Part shown: piece by piece, positions 27,839-36,359 of the stretch
Layout of the letters: the number at the start of each line of letters is the position of its first letter
How positions within the stretch are numbered: position 1 is the stretch's first letter
NCBI GenBank assembly: GCA_964482055.1
Contig: CAYZVX010000002.1
Location: 29,669-93,668 of the forward strand
DNA length: 64,000 nucleotides
Origin: G020354085 sp964482055
GTDB taxonomy: Bacteria > Pseudomonadota > Gammaproteobacteria > Acidiferrobacterales > Sulfurifustaceae
Reading direction: 5' to 3'
The notes under the pieces: generated by a model
Told to the model about the DNA's origin: nothing
Database searches by the model: none
The model's input: the letters and a program-made list of their open reading frames with translations, nothing else
Position numbers and translations under genes: made by a program

Positions 27839-28955
27839 GAAAGGCAAGCGCCACGAGTAGCGCCGCGGCCGCCGCGCCTGCCGCCAGCGCGTATGTCGCG
27901 CTCGGCCCGAGCCAACCCCAGGTCTGGCCGGCGTAGAAGCTCCCGACCGCCCCGCCGACGCCGAAGCTCGCCGTGCTGTAGATCGCCTGGCCGCGATGCT
28001 GGTGACGGCCAGTGAAGAAGCGATACACCATCTGGATGCCGGCCGCGTGAAAACTGCCGAAGGTCGCGGCATGCAGCACTTGCGCGAGCACCAGCAATGC
28101 CAGGCTCTGCGGGAAGTAGCCGATCAGCAACCAGCGCAGCGCCGCAGCCGCGAAGCTCGCCATCAGCACGCTGGCAACGTCGAAATTCCTGAGCAGGCGC
28201 GGCATGACCAGAAACACGCCGATCTCGCACAGCACGGCGAACGCCCACAGGGTGCCGATGGCGGTTTTGGAGTACCCGTGCGACTCCAAATAGATCGTGT
28301 AGAAGGTGTAGTAGGGTCCGTGGCTCACCTGCATCAGCAGGCAGGCAATGAGAAACGCGAGCACCTCCGGGCGCGTGAGCACGCGCAGCAACGGTTCGGG
28401 ATGCGCGGCGTGGCCGCGCATTTCGGATTCCGGCAGTGCCAGGGCGAAACCCCAGATGCCAAGCATGAGCAGGACGATGCTCGGCAACACCCACCACGGC
28501 CCCTGCGCGTCGACCACGACCCCAAGCGCCAGCACGCTCACGATGAATCCGATCGAGCCCCACAGGCGCACATGCGCGTAGGCGCCGGGGCGGTTCGCCG
28601 TCTGGTTCATGACGAACACCTCGAGCAGCGGCAGCGAGGCGTTCCAGAAGAAGCTGAAGACGAGCATTACCGCCGCAAGCCACCAGAAACCGGTGCCGAA
28701 GAAAACGCCAGCGTAGGTCGCAACGCTCAGGAACGCGGCGAAGCGTACGACGCGCATGCGCCCTTCGCGGTGATCGGCGATCCACGCCCACACATTCGGC
28801 GCCACGATGCGCGAGACCATGAGCAGCGCCATGAGGTTGCCGATGTCGGCGGGTCCGAACCCGAGTGACTTGAGGTACAGACCCCAGTACGGCACCAGCA
28901 CGCCGAGGACAGCGAAGTAGAAAAAATAGAAGCCGGACAGGCGCCAATAAGGCAT
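27822..28955 (-). CDS. MFS transporter (phenylpropionate-permease/nucleoside-symporter-like)
   Basis: 377 residues with about 12 hydrophobic helices in two halves. The start YWRLSGFYFFYFAVLG and the first loop (SLGFGPADIGNLMAL) resemble the MFS_1_like/HcaT group. The central part has an arginine-containing LWGSIGF segment and a second-half motif GRHQHRGQAIYST. The ATG at 28955 is chosen because helix 1 starts directly after it. Substrate cannot be read from the sequence. Confidence 0.85.
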   Translation of the reverse strand: MPYWRLSGFYFFYFAVLGVLVPYWGLYLKSLGFGPADIGNLMALLMVSRIVAPNVWAWIADHREGRMRVVRFAAFLSVATYAGVFFGTGFWWLAAVMLVFSFFWNASLPLLEVFVMNQTANRPGAYAHVRLWGSIGFIVSVLALGVVVDAQGPWWVLPSIVLLMLGIWGFALALPESEMRGHAAHPEPLLRVLTRPEVLAFLIACLLMQVSHGPYYTFYTIYLESHGYSKTAIGTLWAFAVLCEIGVFLVMPRLLRNFDVASVLMASFAAAALRWLLIGYFPQSLALLVLAQVLHAATFGSFHAAGIQMVYRFFTGRHQHRGQAIYSTASFGVGGAVGSFYAGQTWGWLGPSATYALAAGAAAAALLVALAFLRSRS

Positions 28956-29148
28956 GGCGCAGTATGCGTGCGGCGCCAGGCAGGCGACAAGCTTGTCGCC
29001 GGGCACGGCGTGTGGCTGAGCTCGAAGACGCCGTGCTGATGCCGCGCCGAAGGCGGGGGCGGCCCGTTCGGCCCGCGATCTTGGCTAGCCGCGGCTGGAT
29101 CAGGGCCGCCCTGCGCTGTGGGCAGCGTTCACAAGGCGCCGGTGTTCG

Positions 29149-30111
29149 TCAGTTCCTCTGCACGTGCGTGAGCGCAATCGCCTGAGAGATGACCGGGTAG
29201 GTGCCCGGGCTAACCTCCTGCGCAAAGTTCGAGCCGTAGGGCTCGTCCTGGCGGTACACCTTGCTGGTCGAGGCCGCCGCACCCACCGCGCGCGGGTCGA
29301 CGATGGTCACGACCAGCTGCTCCGTGCCGGTCGTGCCGGCAAACTGGAAGAATTGATCGTCCCGGGCCGGAATGACGATCTCCTGACCGGCCTTAAGCTG
29401 CACCGCGGTGCCTTTCTCGGGAGGAAAGATCTGACGCCCCTCGCCGCGCGGGTTGATGTTGCCGATCGCCGCCACGGCGTCGAAGGTCGCGATCATGCGC
29501 AGCTTGAAGCGCTCGCCAGTGCGAAAGCCCTGGTTGACCGAGCGAAAACCGCTGATGCGCCCGGCCTCATCAACGCCGAGGATGGCGATGTGCGCGGCCT
29601 GGTAGTTGGGCTCGCCGGCCTTGACGGCGAGCGGCGTCTTGGGCTCGCCCACCACCACGCCCTTGGCGCCGAACGTCGCGTCGAGGTAGCTGGTCATCAG
29701 GTTGACGATCGGTTCGCTGACCCAGGCGACGACGACATCCGCCGCGTCGCGCTTGAGATTCTGGTAGGTGTAGGGCGCACCCGACGCCGGCGATGTGTCC
29801 GGCGCGCTCGTGCTGGCGGTGGCTGTCGCAGCCGATGCGGTCGCGCTGGGCGGCGTCTCGTACAGGCCGCCGGACAGGCGATTGGCGAGCCAGCTCTTGA
29901 AGGCATCGAACACCACCGAGCCGAGCGCCTGCAGCACGATGGCCAGGAAGGCGGCCTTCGCTTCGTACTGCGGTGCGTCGCCCGATTTCTGCGCCGGCGG
30001 TTGGGCGGCTTCTGCCTTGGGCGCCGCAGGAGTCGCCGCTGCCATCGCGGACGATTGCACGACCAGCAAGCACACGGACAGCAACACCGCGCTGATTTTG
30101 TTTCTTGTCAT
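29149..30111 (-). CDS. Secreted DUF4384-like protein
   Basis: 320 residues with a signal peptide (cleavage near AMAAA). An Ala/Pro-rich linker is followed by a helical segment and a C-terminal beta-rich domain of DUF4384 type: GFRTGERFKLRM, then GRQIFPP and the KAGQEIVIPARDDQFFQF region, much like the C-terminal domain of the caspase encoded just upstream. GAGGAG precedes the ATG at 8 bp. Only 36 bp separate it from the caspase gene. Probably a periplasmic partner of that caspase; the function is unknown. Confidence 0.7.
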   Translation of the reverse strand: MTRNKISAVLLSVCLLVVQSSAMAAATPAAPKAEAAQPPAQKSGDAPQYEAKAAFLAIVLQALGSVVFDAFKSWLANRLSGGLYETPPSATASAATATASTSAPDTSPASGAPYTYQNLKRDAADVVVAWVSEPIVNLMTSYLDATFGAKGVVVGEPKTPLAVKAGEPNYQAAHIAILGVDEAGRISGFRSVNQGFRTGERFKLRMIATFDAVAAIGNINPRGEGRQIFPPEKGTAVQLKAGQEIVIPARDDQFFQFAGTTGTEQLVVTIVDPRAVGAAASTSKVYRQDEPYGSNFAQEVSPGTYPVISQAIALTHVQRN

Positions 30112-30147
30112 GGGAGAAGCTCCTCGGAAACCGTTGCGGGACCGGCG

Positions 30148-31593
30148 CTATTGCACTTCTTCGACCGTGGCGAGCGCCGCGCCGTAGGCGTTGGAGCACT
30201 TCTTCTGCACCACGAGCGAGCGCTTGACCGGCGCCTCGGCACATTCGGGCGTACCGGCATTGGCCGAGGAACCGCTCACGAGCACGATGTCCTTGGCAGC
30301 AACCGGTGTGGCCTCCACGACCGAGAACGGTCCGGCCGGCTGCATGCCGAGCCGGGCGAAGTCGCGCGGGGCATCCGACACGATCGCGAGCAGGAAATTC
30401 TTGCCGGCCGGTCCGTGGGCCGTGATCTCCCAATCGGCGCGCGGCAGGCGCAGTGTTTCCCCGGCGGCGATCGCGTTGTTCCTGTCGAGGGCGTTGGGGA
30501 ACAGCATGTCGAAGGTCTTGCCGTCGCTGCCGACCATCAGCAGGTAGACGTAGCCAGCCTCGCGCGAGGTGAGGCTCACCTCGAGCTTGTCGCGGCCGAT
30601 CATGAGCGCCGACTTCGCCGGGGTCAGCGTCACCAGCCGCCGGTCGTCGCGCCGGTTGTAGATGTCGAGCAGCGTGTTGACCGGCGAGACCGCAGCAGCC
30701 GCCGCCGACGGGGCGGCACCGTTCGTATTGAGCGCGAGCACCGCGTTCGGGTTGCCGGTGATCGCGATGTGATGAGGCAGGAACCCATCGGCGTTCTTGA
30801 GCGCCTCGTCGATGCGCTGCTGGGCACAGCGGCGGATCTCCTCCGCCGTGAGGCTGCCGCTCGCATCCATGTCCTGCGCCGCTCCGTTCATGCAAGCGAG
30901 CCACGCCTGGGTCGCCACCCCGCCGCGGCCCGGCTCATCGAGCGAGATTTCGTCGGCGCGCGCCGAGGCGATCACCACAAAGTTCTGCGCCCCGCTGCCG
31001 GCGGACTTGGCCGCGACCCCCAGGTTGCGCGTCAGCACGTTGACCGGTTTCTCGCACGCTGGACCGCCCTTGCCGGCCCAGAACTTGGGCATAAACGGGG
31101 CCGGCTTGCCGAGCGCGCGGGTCGCGACGCCGCCGGAGTGGCAGGCGTCGAGAAACACGATGACCTTCTCGGCTTTCTGCGCGAGCGCCTTGAGCTTGGC
31201 CTCGAGCTCGACGTCGGGCATGAACTTGGCGTCGACGCTCACGAGCGACTCGGCGCAACGCGGCTCGCTCTCGCGCACCAGGGTACGGCCGCCGTGCCCG
31301 GAATAGTAGATGAACACCTGGTCGTTGGGGGCGATGCGTTGCGCCAGCTCGTCGAGGGCCCGGCGCATGCCGGAGAGCGTCAACTCCTTGTCGCGCAGCT
31401 GCCGGATATTGGCATCCGGCACGCCCAGCCGGCGCGCCATGGCGCGGGCGTTCTCCCCGTCATGCTGAACCCCGGCGAGCGGCGGCACCCCGCCCTCGTA
31501 GGCACTGATCGTCATGATCAGGGCGTGTGTCTCGGCGTGCGCGCTGGCCCCAAAAAGCACGAGCAGGCTGGCTGCAATCAGCGATCTGAACAT
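30148..31593 (-). CDS. Secreted caspase-family (peptidase C14, orthocaspase) protein with EF-hand loop and DUF4384 domain
   Basis: 481 residues. Signal peptide with cleavage after ASAHA. The p20-like caspase domain has histidine H100 in YYSGHGG and cysteine C151 in FLDACHSGG, so the catalytic dyad is intact. At 241-252 the sequence DMDASGSLTAEE fits the 12-residue EF-hand calcium loop exactly (D1, D3, S5, G6, L8, E12). Residues about 310-410 form a DUF4384 domain (GYVYLLMVGSDGK ... MLFPN). It should act in the periplasm, after basic residues and calcium-activated if it behaves like other metacaspases. Upstream lie an MCE transporter and a TPR lipoprotein; downstream lies a second DUF4384-like protein. 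Confidence 0.88.
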   Translation of the reverse strand: MFRSLIAASLLVLFGASAHAETHALIMTISAYEGGVPPLAGVQHDGENARAMARRLGVPDANIRQLRDKELTLSGMRRALDELAQRIAPNDQVFIYYSGHGGRTLVRESEPRCAESLVSVDAKFMPDVELEAKLKALAQKAEKVIVFLDACHSGGVATRALGKPAPFMPKFWAGKGGPACEKPVNVLTRNLGVAAKSAGSGAQNFVVIASARADEISLDEPGRGGVATQAWLACMNGAAQDMDASGSLTAEEIRRCAQQRIDEALKNADGFLPHHIAITGNPNAVLALNTNGAAPSAAAAAVSPVNTLLDIYNRRDDRRLVTLTPAKSALMIGRDKLEVSLTSREAGYVYLLMVGSDGKTFDMLFPNALDRNNAIAAGETLRLPRADWEITAHGPAGKNFLLAIVSDAPRDFARLGMQPAGPFSVVEATPVAAKDIVLVSGSSANAGTPECAEAPVKRSLVVQKKCSNAYGAALATVEEVQ

Positions 31594-31712
31594 GGTGGCT
31601 AAGACCCAGTCTTGGAGTTGGTTATTGGAAAACTGCGAGAGGATCAGGCAGCAAGACTCGTACCACCCGAGGGTCGTATGTGGCGATGCAGGACGCGCCC
31701 GATGGACCGGGG

Positions 31713-32573
31713 TCAGGGCCTGGTGCTGTCAAGAAGTCTGCGCGCGAGCTCAACGGTCGCCAGATCTCCGGCACCGCTGGCCACCGATTGCGCGCGCCGG
31801 AAGTACTCTGCGGCTTCGGCCGGACGCCCCTGCCCATGCAGGCTCTTGCCGATACCGATCAGATCCAGGGCAATCTTGGGCGGCACCCCGAGCGCCTTGT
31901 CGAGCGCGAGCGCACCCGCGTAGGACTGCTCGGCGGCCAGGTAGTCGCCGAGCTTGAGCGCCGCATCCGCCATCAGGCGCAGCGAATTGCCCTGCTCGGC
32001 GCGATCCGCGTACTTCTCGTTGATGGCGAGCGCGGCGCGCGCGTGCCCACGCGCCGCGCCGGCATCGCCTTGCTCGATGGCGATGCGCGCGCGCAGGTTT
32101 CCGGCCTTGCCGTCCGCCGCGCACTCCTTAGCGCCGCACAGCACGCGCGTCTGCGCGAGCCACTCGCCGGCCTCGGCACGCTGGCCGGTCTCGAAGTACA
32201 GATACGCCTTGCGATACGCGGCCTCCGCGCGTTGCGCGCCGGAAAAAGGCACGGCCGGCCCAACCAGGATCTCATCGAGCGCCGCGTGCGCGGCCGCGCC
32301 GTTGCCGAGCTGGCCCTCGATCGCTGCGATGTTCATGAGCTCGGCGGCAATGCCAGCGACGTTTTCGATGGCGCGGTTGGCGGCGAGCGCCTGCTCGTGG
32401 AGCACGAGCGCCGCCGGCAGGTCGCCGCTGCGATAGGCGCCCTGCGCGCGCTTGTTGAGCTGCACCGCGTGCTCTTCGTTCTCGGAGGGGCGCGGCGGCG
32501 CCGAGCCGCAGGCGGCAGTAAGAAGCGCCAACCCGCCCAGCAGCCAGCCCGCACGGCGCCGCCCCGCCATCAT
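31713..32573 (-). CDS. TPR-repeat lipoprotein
   Basis: 286 residues. Lipoprotein signal with lipobox LTAAC (Cys22), then helical TPR-like repeats from about residue 35 to the end (for example AAEQSYAGALALDKALG and AAEYFRRAQSVA). The start ATG overlaps the stop of the MCE gene by 4 bp (ATGA), so it is part of the MCE transport operon, in the position where related operons carry a PqiC-type lipoprotein. Residues after the lipobox (CGSAPP) do not include Asp at +2, consistent with outer-membrane sorting. 119 bp separate it from the caspase gene. Confidence 0.8.
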   Translation of the reverse strand: MMAGRRRAGWLLGGLALLTAACGSAPPRPSENEEHAVQLNKRAQGAYRSGDLPAALVLHEQALAANRAIENVAGIAAELMNIAAIEGQLGNGAAAHAALDEILVGPAVPFSGAQRAEAAYRKAYLYFETGQRAEAGEWLAQTRVLCGAKECAADGKAGNLRARIAIEQGDAGAARGHARAALAINEKYADRAEQGNSLRLMADAALKLGDYLAAEQSYAGALALDKALGVPPKIALDLIGIGKSLHGQGRPAEAAEYFRRAQSVASGAGDLATVELARRLLDSTRP

Positions 32574-33370
32574 GGCGTCTGCGCCGGCCGCGGCGCCGGC
32601 GGCACCCCCTGGTAGCTGTCGACCGGGATGGTCCGCGCCTGCGGCGGCTCGATATGGCGGCTGATCGGCCAGGTCTTGCCCACCGAGTCGACCACCTGTT
32701 TGGAGCTCTCAATGGCCTCGCGCGTGGTACGCAGCGTCCCGGGAACGTCCTTTTCCGCGGCCGCCAAGATACGGTCGACGCGCACCAGCGCGGTGTTGAG
32801 CGCGGTCATCGCGGTGTTGAGCCGCGCGAGCGACTGCTTGACGTCGCCGTTGGGGTCGTCGAGATACCGGGTGATGCGCCGGATGTCCTGGATGAGCGGC
32901 ACGACCTGGCCGTACAGCTTGTCGACCACCTGCCCGATGCCTTCGTCGCGCGCGAAGGCAATCACGTCGCCGTCACGCAACGCCGCCTCGCTTTCCGAGC
33001 CGGGCGGAATCTCGATGAACGCATCGCCGATCAGGGCCTCTTTGGCGAGGCGCGCGCGCGAATCGCGCCGCAGCCACTTCATGTACTGGTTGTTGATGGT
33101 GAGCGTCACCCTGACGTTGGCATCCTCGGTGAGCGCGAGCGACTCGACCTTGCCGATGTTGAACCCGGAAAGCTTCACGGCCATGCCCTTCTTGATGTCG
33201 GCGCCGCTTTCCGTAATGAAGTGCAGTTGGCTCTTGGGCGTGAACAGCTCCTGCTTCATGGCAAGCCCGACGAACATGAGGGCGAGGCCCGCACCCGCCA
33301 CCAGCACGAACCAGCCGATCTTGCGCGACAGGTTCTTGAAGCGGATATCCTCGTCTTGCATGATCGCCAT
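32570..33370 (-). CDS. MlaD-family (MCE) lipid-transport protein
   Basis: Membrane-anchored MCE protein of a Mla-like phospholipid transport system. 266 residues: one N-terminal transmembrane helix (about 19-38), an MCE domain at about 45-130 (GADIKKGMAVKLSGFNIGKVESL), then a long helical tail and a proline-rich end. In characterised systems it forms a hexameric ring in the periplasm over the MlaE permease. Here it follows the degenerate ATPase gene by 12 bp and overlaps the TPR lipoprotein gene. Confidence 0.9.
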   Translation of the reverse strand: MAIMQDEDIRFKNLSRKIGWFVLVAGAGLALMFVGLAMKQELFTPKSQLHFITESGADIKKGMAVKLSGFNIGKVESLALTEDANVRVTLTINNQYMKWLRRDSRARLAKEALIGDAFIEIPPGSESEAALRDGDVIAFARDEGIGQVVDKLYGQVVPLIQDIRRITRYLDDPNGDVKQSLARLNTAMTALNTALVRVDRILAAAEKDVPGTLRTTREAIESSKQVVDSVGKTWPISRHIEPPQARTIPVDSYQGVPPAPRPAQTP

Positions 33371-33382
33371 GGTCGAAACGCC

Positions 33383-34045
33383 TCAGTGCTCGAGCTCTAT
33401 CGTCTGGTCGGCCTTGATGCGGGCGCTGGCTGCATCGTCGCCGCACAGGTACACCGATGCCCGCCCGGGGCGCGCCGCGTGGAAGCGCTCGGTCACCGCG
33501 AGCAGCCGTGCCGCGCTGTCGCGATCCACTCCGGCGACCAGAAAATCATAAAGCATCAGCTCCGGGTCCAACAGAAACGCGCGCACCAGCGCGACCAGGC
33601 GCTTTTCATAAAGCGAGAGCTGATCCGGCAGCTTGCCCATGACCCGCCGCAGGTCCGGCTCGCCAGGGTAAAGCTCCTGAAACAGCGCGATCACCTGCAG
33701 CTCCACATCGGCGGCCGTCTTGCCGTGATGGTACGTGGACGGCAGCAGGATGTTTTCCCACGCCTTGAGGTTGGTGATGAGACCGCCGTCCTCGAGCACC
33801 ACACCCACGCGCCGGAAGAGCGCGATGCGCTGCGCCTCGTTGAGCCCGTACAGGTCCTCCCCGAGCAGCCACAGTCGCCCGCCCGCCGGGGGCGCCAGCC
33901 CGGTGAGCACCGCCAGGAGCTCGTTGCGCCGGTCGCGCGAAGCCACCAGCAGCTTGCACACACTGCCCGCCGGCACGACGAACGACAGGTCGCGTACGAA
34001 ACGCGCGCTCAGCTGCTCGGCACGCAATGGCAGGGCGTCGCTCAT
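33383..34045 (-). CDS. MlaF-like ABC ATPase-fold protein with all nucleotide-binding motifs degenerate
   Basis: 220 residues that align end to end with the ATPase of MCE transporters, but the catalytic motifs are lost. The Walker A region reads VASRDRRNELL at residues 34-44 (no glycines, Lys to Arg). The Q-loop is VVLEDGG (Gln to Glu), the signature is LSLYEKR instead of LSGGQ/M, Walker B is LMLYDFL (Glu to Phe), and no switch histidine is seen near VYLCGDD. The frame is open, the gene has normal codon use, and it overlaps the permease gene by 4 bp, so it is maintained rather than decaying. Probably a structural pseudo-ATPase. Start ATG at 34045. Confidence 0.85.
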   Translation of the reverse strand: MSDALPLRAEQLSARFVRDLSFVVPAGSVCKLLVASRDRRNELLAVLTGLAPPAGGRLWLLGEDLYGLNEAQRIALFRRVGVVLEDGGLITNLKAWENILLPSTYHHGKTAADVELQVIALFQELYPGEPDLRRVMGKLPDQLSLYEKRLVALVRAFLLDPELMLYDFLVAGVDRDSAARLLAVTERFHAARPGRASVYLCGDDAASARIKADQTIELEH

Positions 34046-34824
34046 ACGAAAAACAGGTAGGTGATCAGCCCATCGAGCAGGAACAGCGTCATGAGGTTGC
34101 GCATCACCGCCCCGGTAGCGGCCTGCGGCACCGCGGTCATTGCGCCCTTGGCGCGCAGCCCGAAATAGCACGACGTGGCGGAGATCATCAGGCCGAAGAC
34201 GAGCGCCTTGGTGAAGGAGGCGATGACCTCCCTGAGGCTGAGCAGCTGGATCAGGCCTTCCATGTCCTGGCGCATGGGCGTGCCGTGCCACAACGCGGTG
34301 AAGGCGAAACCGCCGAGGATGGCGGTGACCTGGAAATAGAAGGTCACGGCGACAACCGACAGGGTCACGCCGACGATGCGCGGGATGATGAGCGCATCCA
34401 TCGGATCGATGCCCATCAGGCGCAGCGAGTTCATCTCGCCGCGGATCTTCATCGCCGCGAGCTCCGAGGCGGCGGCCGAGCTCGAGCGCGCGATGATCAC
34501 GATGGCGGTGAGCACCGGACCGAGCTCGCGCACGATGACCCACAGCATGACGCGCCCAAGCACGCCGGGCATGTTGCCGACGAGGCTCACGGTCTGGGTG
34601 GTGATGACAACCCCGGTGAGCAGCGCGATGAAGCTCACCGTCGGCAGCGCCTCGATGCCGGTGAAGTAGATCTGCCGCTGCAGCACAGTGCTCACCACCG
34701 GGTGGCGCACGCGCCGCAGGTGCACCGCCGCATAGCGTATGAGCGTCAGCACCGCGCCCCAGTCGCGCAACGCCATGACAACGCGGCGGCCGACCGCCTC
34801 GGGTCGAAGAAACGACGGTGTCAC
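34042..34824 (-). CDS. MlaE-family ABC permease
   Basis: 260 residues, about five to six hydrophobic helices. The permease core of Mla-type lipid transporters is clear: YFTGIEALPTVSFIALLTGVV near residue 55, VRELGPVLTAIVIIARSSSA, and AAMKIRGEMNSLRLMGIDP. The start is a GTG. It lies 67 bp after aroC on the same strand and overlaps the following ATPase-fold gene. Works with the MlaD protein; direction of lipid movement is unknown. Confidence 0.9.
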   Translation of the reverse strand: MTPSFLRPEAVGRRVVMALRDWGAVLTLIRYAAVHLRRVRHPVVSTVLQRQIYFTGIEALPTVSFIALLTGVVITTQTVSLVGNMPGVLGRVMLWVIVRELGPVLTAIVIIARSSSAAASELAAMKIRGEMNSLRLMGIDPMDALIIPRIVGVTLSVVAVTFYFQVTAILGGFAFTALWHGTPMRQDMEGLIQLLSLREVIASFTKALVFGLMISATSCYFGLRAKGAMTAVPQAATGAVMRNLMTLFLLDGLITYLFFV

Positions 34825-34891
34825 CCGCGCCCCCCGCGGTATCGGCCAGCCGGCGTCGCTGACAGTCCACGAGGCCTGGCCATGGCGCCGA

Positions 34892-35989
34892 TCAGGGGTG
34901 CGCCGGAATCACGGGCGTACCGGAGACGACATCCATGTTCTGTCCGCGATGGCGCAGCGCATGATCCATCAATACGATCGCCAGCATCGCCTCGGCGATC
35001 GGGGTCGCGCGAATGCCGACGCAGGGATCGTGGCGGCCGGTGGTGACGATCTCGACCGGCTCGCCCTTGAGGTTCACCGTCCGGCCGGCCTGCGGAATGC
35101 TGGAGGTCGGCTTCAAGGCAATCGACACCGTGACGTCCTGGCCGGTGGAGATGCCGCCCAGGATGCCGCCGGCATTGTTCGAGAGAAAACCCTGCGGGGT
35201 GATTTCATCGCGGTGCTCGCTGCCCTTCTGGGTGACGCAGCGGAACCCGGCGCCGATCTCCACACCCTTCACGGCGTTGATGCTCATCATGGCGAAGGCA
35301 ATATCGGCATCGAGCCGGTCGAACACCGGCTCGCCGAGCCCCACCGGGACATTCGCGGCTACGACGTTCACGCGTGCGCCGATGGAGTCGCGCGCCGCGC
35401 GGATCTCATCTATGTACTTCTCCAGCTCTGCAATCCTGTCTGGATCGGGCGCGAAGAACGCATTACGTTCGACCGCGTCCCAGTCCTTGAGCTCGAGCAC
35501 GATCGGTCCGAGCTGCGCGAGATAACCGCGGATCACGGTGCCGTATTTCTCCTTCAGCCACTTCTTGGCGATCGCGCCGGCCGCGACCCGCAGCGCGGTC
35601 TCGCGCGCGCTGGAACGACCGCCGCCACGGTAGTCGCGCCGGCCATACTTCTGCTGGTAGGTGTAATCGGCATGGCCGGGACGGAACCGGTCCATGATCT
35701 TCGAGTAATCGTGCGAGCGCTGGTCGGTATTCTCGATCAAGAGCGCGATCGGCGTGCCGGTGGTCCGGCCCTCGAACACACCGGAGAGAATCTTCACGGC
35801 GTCATCTTCCCTGCGTTGCGTCGTGTGACGCGACTGGCCGGGCTTGCGCCGGTCAAGGTCGGGCTGGATATCGGCCTCGCAAAGCGCGAGCCCCGGGGGG
35901 CAGCCGTCGACGATGGCCACAAGCGCCGCGCCGTGTGATTCCCCGGCGGTGGTGACCGTGAAGAGCTTGCCGATGGTATTGCCGGACAT
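34892..35989 (-). CDS. aroC: Chorismate synthase
   Basis: Final step of the shikimate pathway, making chorismate from EPSP with reduced FMN. 365 residues, as expected. Signatures: GESHGAALVAIVDGCPPG near residue 16, RFRPGHADYTYQQKYG and GGGRSSARETALRVAAGA. Its pathway partner DAHP synthase is at 58.8 kb. It precedes the MCE transport genes by 67 bp and may share their transcript. Confidence 0.98.
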   Translation of the reverse strand: MSGNTIGKLFTVTTAGESHGAALVAIVDGCPPGLALCEADIQPDLDRRKPGQSRHTTQRREDDAVKILSGVFEGRTTGTPIALLIENTDQRSHDYSKIMDRFRPGHADYTYQQKYGRRDYRGGGRSSARETALRVAAGAIAKKWLKEKYGTVIRGYLAQLGPIVLELKDWDAVERNAFFAPDPDRIAELEKYIDEIRAARDSIGARVNVVAANVPVGLGEPVFDRLDADIAFAMMSINAVKGVEIGAGFRCVTQKGSEHRDEITPQGFLSNNAGGILGGISTGQDVTVSIALKPTSSIPQAGRTVNLKGEPVEIVTTGRHDPCVGIRATPIAEAMLAIVLMDHALRHRGQNMDVVSGTPVIPAHP

Positions 35990-36029
35990 GGGGGGATGTT
36001 AGTGGCAAACACCCGGCATCACAAACCGA

Positions 36030-36338
36030 TCAGTCGAAGCCCTTGCGGTAGGTGCTGTTGAGCGCATCGAACATCGGGCGAAACGGCAGGTACTTCACCT
36101 CGCGCACCTTCGGCATGAACGCCAGCTCCTTGCCCTTGCCGAACTCGTGCTGGCCGGAGGCGAGGTCGGCCGCCAGCTTGACCAAACCGGCGCGGATCTC
36201 CCGCAGCAACGGCGCCTGGCCGGTCAGCTCGAGGTCAACATCGCCCTCCTCCTGCGCGCAGCGCATCAGCTCGTCGACCTCGAACAGGGTCTGCTCGAGC
36301 AGCTGCATGTACTCCTCGGGAGTCTTGGTTTCGTACAT
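36030..36338 (-). CDS. Small acidic hypothetical protein
   Basis: 102 residues, soluble, with a helical acidic N-terminal half (EYMQLLEQTLFEVDELM) and a conserved-looking end (REVKYLPFRPMFDALNSTYRKGF). It sits 40 bp upstream of aroC and 21 bp downstream of the MipA-like gene on the same strand, so it is likely part of that transcript. No family was recognised. Confidence 0.65.
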   Translation of the reverse strand: MYETKTPEEYMQLLEQTLFEVDELMRCAQEEGDVDLELTGQAPLLREIRAGLVKLAADLASGQHEFGKGKELAFMPKVREVKYLPFRPMFDALNSTYRKGFD

Positions 36339-36359
36339 TTCGGGTGGTGTCGCCAGGTT

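Noticed and set aside
29164..31602. 812-codon plus-strand frame opposite the caspase region
   Set aside because: Antisense to two genes with signal peptides and catalytic motifs; no family match.
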